Shown here in pieces: positions 14,482 through 27,371 of a stretch of 64,000 nucleotides of DNA. The translations under genes and the position numbers were made by a program. The stretch is taken from assembly GCA_024707225.1 (NCBI GenBank), contig JANQAE010000003.1:1-64000 (forward strand), in the 5' to 3' direction. The notes below the pieces were generated by a model that had not been told where the DNA came from, did no database searches, and saw nothing but the letters and a program-made list of their open reading frames with translations. The stretch's first letter is position 1. Each line of letters begins with the position of its first letter. The DNA is from Dokdonella sp. Lineage in GTDB: Bacteria > Pseudomonadota > Gammaproteobacteria > Xanthomonadales > Rhodanobacteraceae.

Positions 14482-14534
14482 GCTGTTCACGTCTCGCCCT
14501 CGCACTGCCATGAAGCCGTCGGAACCGGCCGGAG

Positions 14535-14609
14535 TGGCTGGGGCGGCAGGATTCGAACCTGCGAATGCCGGGATCAAAACCCGGTGCCTTACCACTTGGC
14601 GACGCCCCA
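14535..14609 (-). tRNA. tRNA-Gln (anticodon TTG)
   Basis: A 75-nt cloverleaf with acceptor TGGGGCG/CGCCCCA, anticodon TTG within TTTTGAT, and encoded CCA (14537-14535). It lies between ispE and prs; a tRNA-Gln at this place is common in gammaproteobacteria. Confidence 0.98.
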
Positions 14610-14698
14610 GCAAACCGATGCGGCCGCGAAACCGGGACCTGCGGCACGCCATTCTGAGCGCGCCATCCCGGCCTCACGAGCCGTTGTATGACTTGTCC

Positions 14699-15568
14699 TT
14701 ACCAGCGCTCCAGTTGCAGGTGGAGCGGCGAACGATCCAAGCCGCGCGCGACCACCGCGGTCATGCCGACCGGACAGTCCCGCGCCAGGCCCAGGCCCGC
14801 CTGCGCGTCGGCAACCGGCATGAATACGGCCGATCCCGACCCGCTCAACCGCGCGACGCCGTGCGGCTCCAGCCACTCGAACACGCGCGCCACGGCCTCG
14901 TGACGGCGCCGGACCAGCGGTTCGAACGCGTTGAAGACCGCTTCGCCGGAAAGGAAACGTGAAATTGTCGTGGCTGGCGTATCGCGTGTCAATTCCGGGC
15001 CCTGGAACAGCGCCGCGGTCGACACGTGGACGCCCGGATGCACGACAAGGTACCAGCGCGCCGGCAGCGCGAGCGGCTGCAGGCGCTCGCCGACGCCCTC
15101 GGCGAACGCCGAACGGCCGCGTACGAAGACCGGCACGTCGGCGCCCAGCGAGAGGCCGATCGTCGCCAGATCGTCCTCGGACAGCCCCGTCCCCCAGAGC
15201 CGGTTCAGTGCGACCAGTACCGTGGCCGCGTCGGAGCTGCCGCCGCCGAGGCCGGCGCCGAGCGGAATGCGCTTGTCGATCGCGACATCGGCGCCGGCCG
15301 CCACGCCGGTCGCGGCCTGCAGCGCACGCGCGGCGCGCACCGTCAGATCGGTGTCGGCATCGACGCCTTGCACGTCGCCGACCCGGCCGATCCGTCCGTC
15401 GGCGCGCGGACGCAGTGCGATCCGGTCGCCCCAGTCGAGCAGATGGAACACCGTCTGCAGCGTGTGATAGCCGTCGGGGCGGCGGCCGGTGACGTGCAGG
15501 AACAGGTTGAGCTTGGCCGGCGCCGGCCAGATCGACCAGCCGCCGCCGCCGAGCGCGTCGACGTCCAT
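14699..15568 (-). CDS. ispE: 4-diphosphocytidyl-2-C-methyl-D-erythritol kinase
   Basis: Encodes a 289-residue GHMP kinase that phosphorylates CDP-methylerythritol in the MEP route to isoprenoids. It has the substrate-binding PAPAKLNLFLHVTGRRPDGY start, the ATP-binding glycine loop PLGAGLGGGSSDAATV and the C-terminal LSGSGSAVFM motif. It begins 2 bp after the lolB stop, so it is translationally linked to lolB. Confidence 0.98.
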   Translation of the reverse strand: MDVDALGGGGWSIWPAPAKLNLFLHVTGRRPDGYHTLQTVFHLLDWGDRIALRPRADGRIGRVGDVQGVDADTDLTVRAARALQAATGVAAGADVAIDKRIPLGAGLGGGSSDAATVLVALNRLWGTGLSEDDLATIGLSLGADVPVFVRGRSAFAEGVGERLQPLALPARWYLVVHPGVHVSTAALFQGPELTRDTPATTISRFLSGEAVFNAFEPLVRRRHEAVARVFEWLEPHGVARLSGSGSAVFMPVADAQAGLGLARDCPVGMTAVVARGLDRSPLHLQLERW

Positions 15569-15570
15569 CG

Positions 15571-16173
15571 CTACGGTCGCTGCCAGCGCTGGATCGCCAG
15601 CCGCACGCGGTAGTCGCCCTGCTCGGCGAACAGCTTGCGCGGCATCGGCGGATCGGCCTGGTCGTAGTCGAGATAGCGCACGGTCCAGCCGGCCTCGCGG
15701 ATCTCCTGCGGCAGGCCGTCCTCGCGGAAGCTGATCTGCGCGGCCGGACTCGCCCGCAGCGCGCGCACCCAGTCGACCAGCTGCGCGACCGGCACGCGCC
15801 AGCCGAGCGCCTCGCGCAGCAGCGCCTCGGCGCCTTCGCCGCGCAGGACCTCGGCGCGCAGACCGGAAAGCTCGGCGTAGCCGTCGTCGCCGCGCAGCTC
15901 CCAGGTCTTGCCGGTCACCGGCGCATGCACCTGGAACCGGTACGCGCCGCCCTGCTGGGTCCAGTTCAAGGTACCGCTGCCGCTGTCGCGGCCGTCCGAC
16001 ACGCCGAGCCGCGCGGTCAGCGCCCAGTCACGGGTCTGCGACAGCGCCGCTTCGCGCTCGGCCTGCGCGGCCAGCCGCCCGGCGTCGGGCCGGATGCCGG
16101 TGCCGACGCAGCCGGTCGCCAGCAGCGCCAGCATCAGCAGCCCGCCGAACCGCCCCCGCAGCGCGGCGCTCAC
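15571..16173 (-). CDS. lolB: Outer membrane lipoprotein receptor LolB
   Basis: Encodes a 200-residue LolB, which takes lipoproteins from LolA and inserts them in the outer membrane. A lipoprotein signal (RGRFGGLLMLALLATGC) places the lipidated cysteine near residue 22. The body carries LolB-like segments (RLGVSDGRDSGSGTLNWTQQ, and WRVPVAQLVDWVRA). Its first codons overlap the end of the upstream TPR gene by 4 bp, and ispE follows after 2 bp. Confidence 0.93.
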   Translation of the reverse strand: MSAALRGRFGGLLMLALLATGCVGTGIRPDAGRLAAQAEREAALSQTRDWALTARLGVSDGRDSGSGTLNWTQQGGAYRFQVHAPVTGKTWELRGDDGYAELSGLRAEVLRGEGAEALLREALGWRVPVAQLVDWVRALRASPAAQISFREDGLPQEIREAGWTVRYLDYDQADPPMPRKLFAEQGDYRVRLAIQRWQRP

Positions 16174-17915
16174 GAATCGAGCCGCCGGATCGTCTCGACC
16201 AGGGTCGAGTTGTCGGGATCGGCGCGTCGTGCCTCGTTCCAGACGCGGCGGGCCTCCTCGCGCTGGCCGCTGACCCAGAGCACTTCACCCAGATGCGCGG
16301 CGATCTCCGGATCGGGCAGCTTCTCGTAGGCACGGCGCAGCGTCGCGACCGCCTCGTCGAGGCGTCCGAGCCGGTACTGCACCCAGCCGAGGCTGTCGAT
16401 GATCGTCGGCTCGTCGGGCTTCAGCGCGATCGCCCGCTCGATCAGCGCGAGCGCTTCGGTCGAGCGATCGGTCATGTCGGCGAGCGTGTAGCCGAGCGCG
16501 TTGAGCGCGGTCGGATCGTCCGGATCGAGCACGATCATGCGGCGCAGATCGGCCTCGGCGGCGGCGACATCCTCGAGTTCGATCGCCAGCATCGCGCGGG
16601 CGTACAGCAGCCGGCCGTCGTCGGGCAGGCTGTTGAGGCCGCGCTGGTAGCTGGCGAGCGCATCGGTCTTGCGGTCGCGCCGCTTGAGCAGGTCGGCCTC
16701 GATCAGGAACACGCTGCCGAGCTGTTCGGCGTCGTCGGCCACGTTCGGCTCGAGCGCGCGCAGGTGCGTCACCGCCTCGTCGGTGCGTCCGGCCTCGTCG
16801 AGCAGGATCGCCTGGCGGGTCTGCGCGTCGAACCAGCGCTCGTCCTCGCGCGGCACCTCGCGATACCAGTCGCGCGCTTCGCCGGCCTTGCCGGAGAGCT
16901 CGGCGAGCTGGCCGAGCAGATAGAGCCGCAGGCCGCCGCGCGGCGCCTTGTCGGCCTGTACCTCGCGATACAGCGCCGCCAGCGTCTTCTTGTCGTCGGC
17001 GCGGGCCGCATAGGCCGCGCGTGCCGCGAAGATCGTGTCGTCCTGCGGGCCGGCCGCGAGCACGCGCGCCGCGCCGGCGTTGTCGCCGGTCTCGGCGAGC
17101 AGGGCGGCATAGCCGCCGCGCAGACGCGTATCGGCGGGGCTGCGCCGGACGCCTTCGGCGAACACCGCGCGGGCACGCTCGCGATCGCCGCGATCGAGTG
17201 CCAGCCGCGCCTTCCAGCCGTAGGTATCGGCACTGTGGAAACGCTCGACGGCCTCATCGGCCAGGCGGTCGGCCAGCACGCGGTCCTCGAGCTTGAAAGC
17301 CAGCTGGCTGACCGCGAGCCAGGCCGCCTCGCGGCTGCCGAGCCGCTCCGGCGAGGCCAGCGCGCTCAGCACGCGCGCCGCGGCCGCCTTGTCGTTGGCG
17401 GCCAGCAGGGACTGGGCGACCATCCGCCAGGCCTGCTCGTCGCCGCTGCCGAGCAGCGCGAGCAGGTGCTTGGTGGCCGCTTCGGTATCGTCCTGGCCGA
17501 GCGCGATCCAGGCTTCGGCCTGCAGCGGCCCGACCGCCGCGGGCGCGAGCTGCCGCCAGCGCGTCAGCGCCGCGCGCGCCAGGTCCCAGTCTCGTGCGGC
17601 CAGCGCCAGCTGGGTCGCCTGCTCGGCGACGGCCGGATCGGGCGACAGCCGGGCCGCTTCGGCGAAACGCGCCGCGGCGGTCGCCAGATCACCGTCCTGC
17701 GCGGCGAACTGGCCGGCGATCAGTTTGAGCAGCAGATCGTCGGCCGGCGCGACCGCGGCCACCGACACCCGGGGCAGCTCGTGCGAGGGCGTCCGCGCGG
17801 TCTGCGGCACCGTCGCGCAGGCCACCGGCAGCAGCGCGAACACGGCCGCGGCGAGCGGTCGCCAGGCCCGGCTCGCGGAGACGGCGGTGCGCAGCGGACG
17901 GAATGAGAATCGCAT
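16170..17915 (-). CDS. TPR-repeat lipoprotein upstream of lolB
   Basis: Encodes 581 residues with an N-terminal signal ending LLPVACATV (probable lipidation cysteine near 32) and then tetratricopeptide-type helical repeats to the end (for example ALGYTLADMTDRSTEALALI and LGWVQYRLGRLDEAVATLRR). Such TPR proteins beside lolB-ispE are frequent in Xanthomonadales and Pseudomonas; their job is not well defined, probably scaffolding in the envelope. The start at 17915 (MRFSFRPLRTAV) gives a proper signal peptide; the frame upstream is only open by composition. Confidence 0.85.
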   Translation of the reverse strand: MRFSFRPLRTAVSASRAWRPLAAAVFALLPVACATVPQTARTPSHELPRVSVAAVAPADDLLLKLIAGQFAAQDGDLATAAARFAEAARLSPDPAVAEQATQLALAARDWDLARAALTRWRQLAPAAVGPLQAEAWIALGQDDTEAATKHLLALLGSGDEQAWRMVAQSLLAANDKAAAARVLSALASPERLGSREAAWLAVSQLAFKLEDRVLADRLADEAVERFHSADTYGWKARLALDRGDRERARAVFAEGVRRSPADTRLRGGYAALLAETGDNAGAARVLAAGPQDDTIFAARAAYAARADDKKTLAALYREVQADKAPRGGLRLYLLGQLAELSGKAGEARDWYREVPREDERWFDAQTRQAILLDEAGRTDEAVTHLRALEPNVADDAEQLGSVFLIEADLLKRRDRKTDALASYQRGLNSLPDDGRLLYARAMLAIELEDVAAAEADLRRMIVLDPDDPTALNALGYTLADMTDRSTEALALIERAIALKPDEPTIIDSLGWVQYRLGRLDEAVATLRRAYEKLPDPEIAAHLGEVLWVSGQREEARRVWNEARRADPDNSTLVETIRRLDS

Positions 17916-18108
17916 GCAAGGCCTTGTCGGAACTGGAATAGCGGCTTGAAGTGACAGCGCCGCGCCCGCACAATTCACGCCGGTCGCAGCAGGACTCGCC
18001 TTTCGCAGCATCCATACCGGACATGCGTGGACGGCGCCAGGCGGACGAACGTGCGGGCTCGTCGAACCTAGCTTAGCTGATTGCCGCATCTGTCATCGTT
18101 AGCGGATA

Positions 18109-18474
18109 GTGCACTTGGATTTCCTCGCTGCCGTTCATTTCGTTCTGGCACTGCCGCTGCTGGCGGTCGCGCTGGCCGTGCGTTTCGCCGGGTCGGCCCG
18201 CATCCTCAATTCGGTGGACTACGCGCGCGTGGAAGACGCCGCCGCGCTGCATCGCTGGGCCGGCAACCGCCTGCTGCTGCTCCCCGCGGCGGCCCTGTCC
18301 GCCGGTCTGGTCTCGCTGCGCTTCGCGCCGCTGGCCTTGCCGCTGCTGTTCGCGTCCGTACTGTGGCTGATCGCCGTCGCGATCTGGGTCACGGTCGGCA
18401 GCGACCGGTTCTTCCGGCCCTACGCTGCAGCGGCGCCACAGCGCGGCCCGGCCGCTTCGCCGCCATGGCGCTGA
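18109..18474 (+). CDS. Small inner-membrane protein overlapping hemA
   Basis: A 121-residue protein of unknown role with about four hydrophobic segments ([54 protein letters not shown] among them). It uses a GTG at 18109 and its TGA ends 10 bp inside hemA. A TTGCCG-N18-GATAGT match (18081-18110) would start RNA near 18117, after this GTG, so either that box is not used or the true start is the in-frame TTG at 18115. The composition fits a real membrane protein. No family is recognised. Confidence 0.6.
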   Translation: MHLDFLAAVHFVLALPLLAVALAVRFAGSARILNSVDYARVEDAAALHRWAGNRLLLLPAAALSAGLVSLRFAPLALPLLFASVLWLIAVAIWVTVGSDRFFRPYAAAAPQRGPAASPPWR

Positions 18475-19730
18475 TCGCACTCGGCCTGAATCACCTGACC
18501 GCGCCGGTCTCGCTGCGCGAGCGCGTCGCGTTCGCGCCGGACACGACACCCGAGGCCCTGGCCGATCTGTCGGCGCTGCCGGGCGTACGCGAGGCGGCGA
18601 TCCTGTCGACCTGCAACCGGACCGAGCTGTATTGCACCGTCGAGCCGGGCGCCGAGGGGCAGCCCGGCGAATGGCTGCACCAACACCACCGCATCGCCGG
18701 ACGCAAGCTCGACGAGTTCCTGTACCGCCACGACGATGCCGAGGCGGTGCGGCACATCTTCCGCGTCGCCACCGGCCTGGAATCGCTGGTGCTGGGCGAG
18801 CCGCAGATCCTCGGCCAGGTCAAGGACGCCTATCAGATCGCGCGCAGCTCTCAGACGCTCAAGGCGCCGCTGGACCGGCTGTTCCAGAACACCTTCGCAG
18901 TCGCCAAGCGCGTGCGCAGCGATACGCGCATCGGCGCACACCCGGTGTCGGTCGCCTATACGGCGGTGCGCATGGTCGAGCGCCTGTTCGCGGACCTGTC
19001 CAAGGCCTGCGTGCTGCTGATCGGCGCCGGCGAGACGATCGAACTGGCCGCGCGCCACCTGGCCGAATCGAAGGTGCGGCGCACGATCGTCGCCAACCGC
19101 ACGCTCGAGACCGCACAGGCGCTGGCGACCAGCGTCGGCGGCTACGCGATCTCGCTCGAGGACATTGCGCGCCACCTGCCCGAGGCCGACATCGTGATCA
19201 GTTCCACCGCCGCGCGCGAGCCGATCCTCGATCGCGCCAAGGTCGCCGCCGCGCTGACCTCGCGCCGGCACCGGCCGATGTTTCTGGTCGACATCGCGGT
19301 GCCGCGCGACATCGCCGCCGATGTCGCCGAGCTGGAAGACGTGTTCCTCTACACGATCGACGACCTGCGCCTGGTCATCGACGAAAGCCTGCGCAGCCGC
19401 CAGGCCGCGGCCAAGGAGGCCGAGGCGCTGATCGAACTGCAGGTCGAGCACTTCATGGGCTGGTGGCGCGCGCTGGAACTGCGCAATCCGGTCGGCGAGC
19501 TGCGCCGCAGCGCCGAGGGCCATCGCGACGAGGTCCTCGACAAGGCGCGCGCCCTGCTGGCGCGCGGCCGCCCGGCCGACGAGGCGCTGGCATTCCTGGC
19601 CCACACCCTGACCAACAAGCTGCTGCATGCGCCCAGCGCGAACCTGCGCAACGCCGCGCTGCGCGGCGACGTGGATCTGTTGAGCGCCGCCGAACGCCTG
19701 TTCGACGCCCCTTCCGATCCCAGCGAATGA
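18465..19730 (+). CDS. hemA: Glutamyl-tRNA reductase
   Basis: Encodes a 421-residue GluTR, which reduces Glu-tRNA(Glu) to glutamate-1-semialdehyde, the first committed step of heme synthesis. It starts [20 protein letters not shown]. The catalytic cysteine lies in [13 protein letters not shown], the [15 protein letters not shown] helix follows, then the NADPH-binding [20 protein letters not shown]. Its TGA overlaps the prfA ATG (ATGA). On the other side lie the TPR gene and lolB, the usual hemA-lolB neighbourhood of gammaproteobacteria. Confidence 0.98.
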   Translation: MALIALGLNHLTAPVSLRERVAFAPDTTPEALADLSALPGVREAAILSTCNRTELYCTVEPGAEGQPGEWLHQHHRIAGRKLDEFLYRHDDAEAVRHIFRVATGLESLVLGEPQILGQVKDAYQIARSSQTLKAPLDRLFQNTFAVAKRVRSDTRIGAHPVSVAYTAVRMVERLFADLSKACVLLIGAGETIELAARHLAESKVRRTIVANRTLETAQALATSVGGYAISLEDIARHLPEADIVISSTAAREPILDRAKVAAALTSRRHRPMFLVDIAVPRDIAADVAELEDVFLYTIDDLRLVIDESLRSRQAAAKEAEALIELQVEHFMGWWRALELRNPVGELRRSAEGHRDEVLDKARALLARGRPADEALAFLAHTLTNKLLHAPSANLRNAALRGDVDLLSAAERLFDAPSDPSE

Positions 19731-20809
19731 CGCCTTCGATCCGCCGCAAGCTCGAACAGCTCGCCGAACGCCACCAGGAACTCGAACATCTGCTCGCGTC
19801 GCCCGAGGTGCTGGCCGATGCGCGCCGACTGCGCGAGGTCTCGCGCGAGCACGCGCAGCTCGCGCCGCTCGCGGCCGCCCTGGCCGACTACGACCGTACC
19901 GACCGCGCGATCGCCTCCGCGCAGGCCATGCTGCACGATCCGGAGCTGCGCGAGCTGGCCGGCGAGGAGATCGCCGAACTCGAGCGCCGCCGTAGCGAGC
20001 TCGACACCGAGCTCAACCTGCACCTGATCCCGAAGGATCCGCGCGACGAGGCCAATCTGTTCCTCGAGGTCCGCGCCGGCACCGGCGGCGACGAGGCGGC
20101 GATCTTCGCCGGCGACCTGCTGCGCATGTACGCGCGCTACGCCGAGGGCCGCCGCTGGCACGTCGAGGTGCTGTCGGCCAGCCCGGGCGAGCACGGCGGC
20201 TACAAGGAAGTCATCGCGCGCATCGAGGGCCAGGGCGCCTACTCGCGGCTCAAGTACGAGTCGGGCACGCACCGCGTGCAGCGCGTGCCGGAGACCGAGG
20301 CGCAAGGGCGCATCCATACCTCCGCGGCGACGGTCGCGATCCTGCCCGAACTCGACGACATCGAGGAGGTCGAGATCCGCGACGCCGACCTCAAGGTCGA
20401 TACGTTCCGCGCGTCCGGCGCCGGCGGCCAGCACGTCAACAAGACCGACTCGGCGATCCGCATGACGCATCTGCCGACCGGCATCGTCGTGGAATGCCAG
20501 GACGAGCGCAGTCAGCACAAGAACCGCGCCCGCGCGCTGTCGTTGCTGAAGGCGCGCCTGCTCGACGAGGAGCGCGCGCGCCAGAACGCCGCACAGGCCG
20601 AGTCGCGCCGCCTGCAGGTCGGCTCGGGCGACCGCAGCCAGCGCATCCGCACCTACAATTTCCCGCAGGGCCGCGTCACCGACCACCGCGTCAACCTGAC
20701 CCTGTACCGCCTGCCCGAGATCGTCGCCGGCGACCTCGACGAGATGATCGACACGCTGACCCGCGAGGATCAGGCCGATCAGCTTCGGCAGCTGTCCGGG
20801 CCGGCCTGA
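19727..20809 (+). CDS. prfA: Peptide chain release factor 1
   Basis: Encodes 360-residue RF1, which ends translation at UAA and UAG. The stop-codon-reading tripeptide is P-E-T within [18 protein letters not shown], the PxT form of RF1. The peptidyl hydrolysis motif GGQ is in [18 protein letters not shown]. It is coupled to hemA by an ATGA overlap, as in E. coli hemA-prfA. A conserved prmC partner does not follow; a GT41 gene lies 100 bp downstream instead. Confidence 0.98.
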   Translation: MTPSIRRKLEQLAERHQELEHLLASPEVLADARRLREVSREHAQLAPLAAALADYDRTDRAIASAQAMLHDPELRELAGEEIAELERRRSELDTELNLHLIPKDPRDEANLFLEVRAGTGGDEAAIFAGDLLRMYARYAEGRRWHVEVLSASPGEHGGYKEVIARIEGQGAYSRLKYESGTHRVQRVPETEAQGRIHTSAATVAILPELDDIEEVEIRDADLKVDTFRASGAGGQHVNKTDSAIRMTHLPTGIVVECQDERSQHKNRARALSLLKARLLDEERARQNAAQAESRRLQVGSGDRSQRIRTYNFPQGRVTDHRVNLTLYRLPEIVAGDLDEMIDTLTREDQADQLRQLSGPA

Positions 20810-20910
20810 GGACCGGGGCGCCGCGCACCGGCGCGGCGCGTGCAGAGTCCTGCCCGACGCGATCGACGACGGTGCTGGCGTCGCGGACCGGGGTGGTTTA
20901 GCGTGGCGCG

Positions 20911-23016
20911 ATGAACGCCTCCTTCTCCCCCGTCACCCACGATCCCCTGTCCGCGATCGCCGATCTGCTCGAAGCCGGCGACGCCGCCGGCGCCGAGGCA
21001 CAGGCCGCGGCTCTGCGCGCCACCCAGCCCGATTCGGCCGAAGCCGCGCGCCTGCACGGCATCGCGCTGCTGCAGCTGGCGCGTCCCGGCGACGCGCTGG
21101 CCGCGCTCGAATACGCGGTCGAACGCGCGCCCTCCTCGGTCGCGGCCCAATGCAATCTCGGCAGCGCGCGCATCGCGGCCGGCCGCCTCGACGAGGCGAT
21201 CGAAGGCCTGCGCGTGGTGCTGCGCCAGAATCCCGGACACGCCGCGGTGCTGATGACGCTCGGCAATGCACTGATGGCGGCCGGCCGCTACGTCGAAGCG
21301 CAGCGATCGTTCGCGACGGCCACCTACGGCGCGCCGCGCCATCCGTCAATCCTGATCAATCTGGCGGCCGCCGAGCTCAAGCTCGGCCATTACGACGAGG
21401 CCGAAGCCTGCATCCGCGACGCGATCAGCGTCGACAGCCGCAACCTCGCCGCCTACCTGCTCTACGGCGACGTGCTGATCGGCCAGGGCCGCCACCGCGA
21501 AGCGGCGACGGTCTACGCGCATGCGCAGAAGCTCGCGCCGGAGGCCGCCGCGCCGGCCTACCAGCGCGGACTGGCGCTCGACGCGCTCGGCGAGCTTGAA
21601 GACGCCGCGACCGCCTACGGCGAGGCGGTCGCACGCGATCCGCAGCTGTATCCGGCACTGAGCCAGTGGGTCTTCGCCAAGCGCCGCCTGTGCGACTGGG
21701 ACGACCTGGGCCGGCTGTCGGCCCGCGTGGTCCAGGGCGTGCGCGACGGCGCCGAAGGCATCACGCCGTTCGCGTTCCTCGCCGAGGATGCCGGTCCGGA
21801 CCAGCAGCTGCGCTGCGCGAGCCGTTTCGCGGCCGGCGTCGAGGCCGAGGTCGGCGTCCGCCGCGCCTACCTCGAGCGACCGGAACGCTCGACGCCGAAT
21901 ACGCCGCTGCGCGTCGGCTTCGTCTCGAACGGCTTCGGCGAGCACCCGACCGGCCTGCTGACGGTCGCGCTGTTCGAGGCGCTGCGCAGCCGGCCGATCG
22001 AGCTGCATTTGTTCGCGACCGGCGGCGAGGACGGCCCGATCCGCCGCCGCCTGCGCGCCGCCGCGCACCACTGGCACGACGTGGCCGGCGCGACGCCCGA
22101 TGCACTCGCGCAGACGCTCGCCGACGCCGGACTGGACCGGCTGGTCGATCTGCGCGGCTGGGGCGAAGGCGGCAGCGGCGAGGCGCTCGCGCTGCGGCCG
22201 GCGCCGGTCCAGATCAACTGGCTGGCCTATCCGGGCACCTCCGGCGCGCCGTGGATCGACTACGTCATCGCCGACGCCGTGGTGATTCCGGAGGCGGCGC
22301 AAGCGGCGTTCTCCGAGCGCGTCGCCTATCTGCCGCGCTGCTTCCAGCCGTCCGACACGACGCGCGTCGTCGCCGCGCCGCCCGACCGCGCGGCCTGCGG
22401 CCTGCCCGAGACCGGCGTCGTGCTGGCCTGCTTCAACAACGGCTACAAGCTCAACCCGGCGAGCTTCGCGCGCATGCTGGCGGTGCTGCGCGAGGTGCTC
22501 GATGCGGTGCTGTGGCTGCTGTCGGGCCCGGGCCGCGCCGATGCGCGGCTGCGCGACGCGGCCCGCGCCGGCGGCGTCCATCCGGCCCGCCTGATCTTCC
22601 TGCCACGACTGCCGCACGCCGAGTATCTGGCGCGTTTCGCGCATGTCGACCTGTTCCTCGACACCGCCCCGTACAACGCGCACACGACCGCCTCGGACGC
22701 GATCTGGGCCGGCTGTCCGGTACTGACCCTGCCCGGTGCGACGTTCGCCTCGCGCGTCGCGGCCAGCCTCAATACGCATCTGGGCATGCCCGATCTGATC
22801 GCCGGCGACGAGGCCGACTTCGTGCGCAAGGCGGTCGCGATCGCGACCGACCCGGCCGCGCGCGCGACGCTGCGCACCGAGCTGGCGCGCCGGCGCGAGA
22901 CCAGCGGCCTGTTCGACATGGACGCCTACGCCGAGGATTTCGTCCGCGTCCTGACCGGAATGACGCCGCCTGCCGACGCCGCGTCCGCCAACCGCCCGGA
23001 GACCTCTGCGTCATGA
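20911..23016 (+). CDS. TPR plus GT41 (OGT/SPINDLY-like) glycosyltransferase
   Basis: A 701-residue protein. About residues 10-240 form TPR repeats (for example LGNALMAAGRYVEAQRSFAT and RGLALDALGELEDAATAYGE). The rest is the catalytic region of the GT41 family: RVGFVSNGFGEHPTGLL, PVQINWLAYPGTSGAPWIDY, ACFNNGYKLNPASFARML and LDTAPYNAHTTASDAIWAGC, the last being the nucleotide-sugar end of the fold. Bacterial members glycosylate proteins or glycans; the substrate here is unknown. There is no signal peptide, so it should be cytoplasmic. Its TGA overlaps the moaB ATG. Confidence 0.9.
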   Translation: MNASFSPVTHDPLSAIADLLEAGDAAGAEAQAAALRATQPDSAEAARLHGIALLQLARPGDALAALEYAVERAPSSVAAQCNLGSARIAAGRLDEAIEGLRVVLRQNPGHAAVLMTLGNALMAAGRYVEAQRSFATATYGAPRHPSILINLAAAELKLGHYDEAEACIRDAISVDSRNLAAYLLYGDVLIGQGRHREAATVYAHAQKLAPEAAAPAYQRGLALDALGELEDAATAYGEAVARDPQLYPALSQWVFAKRRLCDWDDLGRLSARVVQGVRDGAEGITPFAFLAEDAGPDQQLRCASRFAAGVEAEVGVRRAYLERPERSTPNTPLRVGFVSNGFGEHPTGLLTVALFEALRSRPIELHLFATGGEDGPIRRRLRAAAHHWHDVAGATPDALAQTLADAGLDRLVDLRGWGEGGSGEALALRPAPVQINWLAYPGTSGAPWIDYVIADAVVIPEAAQAAFSERVAYLPRCFQPSDTTRVVAAPPDRAACGLPETGVVLACFNNGYKLNPASFARMLAVLREVLDAVLWLLSGPGRADARLRDAARAGGVHPARLIFLPRLPHAEYLARFAHVDLFLDTAPYNAHTTASDAIWAGCPVLTLPGATFASRVAASLNTHLGMPDLIAGDEADFVRKAVAIATDPAARATLRTELARRRETSGLFDMDAYAEDFVRVLTGMTPPADAASANRPETSAS

Positions 23017-23534
23017 CCGCGCAAGCCGATTTCGTCCCGCTGGACCTGTGCGTGCTGACGGTGTCCGATACGCGCACGCCGGACCAGGACACCTCCGGGG
23101 ATTTCCTCGTGCTCTCGCTCGGCCAGGCCGGCCACCGCCTGCACGAACGCCGCATCTGCCGCGACGACCGCTATCTGATCCGTGCGATCGTCGCCGGCTG
23201 GATCGCCGAGCCCGGCGTCAACGGCGTCATCGTCACCGGCGGCACCGGCTTCACCGGCCGCGACTCGACGCCCGAGGCGATACGGCCGCTGCTCGACAAG
23301 GAGATGCCCGGTTTCGGCGAGACCTTCCGTGCGCTGAGCTACGCGGACATCGGCACCTCGACGATGCAGTCGCGCGCGTTCGCCGGCCTGTCCAACGACA
23401 CCTTCGTGTTCTGCCTGCCGGGCTCGACCTCGGCCTGCCGGCTGGCCTGGGACAAGCTGCTGCGCGAGCAGCTCGATGCGCGCACGCGCCCGTGCAACCT
23501 GCCGGGGCTGATTCCGCGGCTGCGCGAACGCTGA
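23013..23534 (+). CDS. moaB: Molybdenum cofactor biosynthesis protein MoaB
   Basis: Encodes a 173-residue MoaB/Mog-family protein, which adenylylates molybdopterin or is a close paralogue. Motifs are [37 protein letters not shown] and [16 protein letters not shown], the standard MoCF-binding features. It starts within the GT41 stop (ATGA), but no other moa, moe or mob genes lie near. Another molybdenum-linked gene, the MOSC protein, is 14 kb away. Confidence 0.93.
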   Translation: MTAQADFVPLDLCVLTVSDTRTPDQDTSGDFLVLSLGQAGHRLHERRICRDDRYLIRAIVAGWIAEPGVNGVIVTGGTGFTGRDSTPEAIRPLLDKEMPGFGETFRALSYADIGTSTMQSRAFAGLSNDTFVFCLPGSTSACRLAWDKLLREQLDARTRPCNLPGLIPRLRER

Positions 23535-23544
23535 GGATTCGGTC

Positions 23545-24312
23545 ATGAAGAAGAAGCAATACGAGGAGCAGCTCGAACATCTCTACGACGAGCTGGTCGA
23601 CCTGCAGCACTGGATCATCGGCACCGGCCAGCGCGTGATCGTCCTGCTCGAGGGGCGCGACGCCGCCGGCAAGGGCGGCGTGGTCAAGACGATCGAAGCG
23701 CCGCTCAACAACCGCTACGTGCGCACCGTCTCGCTGCCCAAGCCGACCGAGCGCGAGGCGGGCCAGTGGTACTTCCAGCGCTATGTCGCGCACCTGCCGG
23801 CCGCCGGTGAGCTCGTGCTGTTCGATCGCAGCTGGTACAACCGGGCCGGCGTCGAGCACGTCATGGGCTATTGCAGCCCCGATCAGTACCAGCGCTTCCT
23901 GAGCGCCTGTCCGGCCTTCGAGGCGCTGCTGACCGCCGACGGCATCATCGTGCTCAAGTACTGGCTGACGGTCGATCAGGCGCAGCAGGAGGAGCGCTTC
24001 GCCGAGCGCGCCGACGATCCGCGCAAGCGCTGGAAGCTGTCGCCGGTGGACCTGGAGGCGCGCAAGCGCTACGCCGACTACGGCACGGCGCGCGATGCGA
24101 TGCTGCAGGCCACGCATCGTCCGAACGCGCCGTGGGCGCTGGTCGATTTCAACGATCAGCGGCGCGGCCGGCTCAACCTGATCCACGACCTGGTCCGCCG
24201 GCTGCCCGAACGCATCGCGCCGGGCAAGCCGCTGAAGCTGCCGAAGCTGCCTCGCAAGCCGGCGCTCGACCTGCCGGCCGACGGCAGTCTCTGGGTACCC
24301 GATACCTACTGA
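23545..24312 (+). CDS. ppk2: Polyphosphate kinase 2 family protein
   Basis: Encodes a 255-residue PPK2, which moves phosphate between polyphosphate and nucleoside di- or monophosphates. Walker A-like GRDAAGKGGVVKTI, the lid-region RSWYNRAGVEHVMGYC and KYWLTVDQAQQEERFAERAD identify the family. One PPK2 domain of this size is typical of class I. It follows moaB by 10 bp and faces acyP, with which it converges 7 bp apart. Confidence 0.95.
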   Translation: MKKKQYEEQLEHLYDELVDLQHWIIGTGQRVIVLLEGRDAAGKGGVVKTIEAPLNNRYVRTVSLPKPTEREAGQWYFQRYVAHLPAAGELVLFDRSWYNRAGVEHVMGYCSPDQYQRFLSACPAFEALLTADGIIVLKYWLTVDQAQQEERFAERADDPRKRWKLSPVDLEARKRYADYGTARDAMLQATHRPNAPWALVDFNDQRRGRLNLIHDLVRRLPERIAPGKPLKLPKLPRKPALDLPADGSLWVPDTY

Positions 24313-24319
24313 GCGCTGC

Positions 24320-24592
24320 TCAGAGCACGCCGAAGCCGACCGGAGCCGCCGCCCCGGCCTCGACGTCCTCGGCGGCCAGCGCATCGACGCGCGCGGCCGG
24401 CGGCCCGCGCCGCAGCCAGACCTCGAGCGCGGCCAGGGCATCGGTGCTGCCGCTGGCCAGCACCTCGACGCTGCCGTCGGCCAGATTGCGCGCATGACCG
24501 GCGATGCCGAGCGCCAGCGCGCGGTCGCGCGCCGACGCGCGGAACGCCACGCCCTGGACGCGGCCGGTCACGCGATAGCGGCGTTGCGGCAC
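24320..24592 (-). CDS. acyP: Acylphosphatase
   Basis: Encodes a 90-residue acylphosphatase, which hydrolyses carboxyl-phosphate bonds. Both active-site parts are visible: the phosphate loop with its arginine in GRVQGVAFRASARDRA and the asparagine in GHARNLADGSVEV. The gene ends 7 bp from convergent ppk2 and starts 4 bp after the thioredoxin-like gene, so it is the last gene of the yihY-tlpA-acyP unit. Confidence 0.95.
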   Translation of the reverse strand: MPQRRYRVTGRVQGVAFRASARDRALALGIAGHARNLADGSVEVLASGSTDALAALEVWLRRGPPAARVDALAAEDVEAGAAAPVGFGVL

Positions 24593-24596
24593 GGCG

Positions 24597-27371
<2,775 letters not shown>

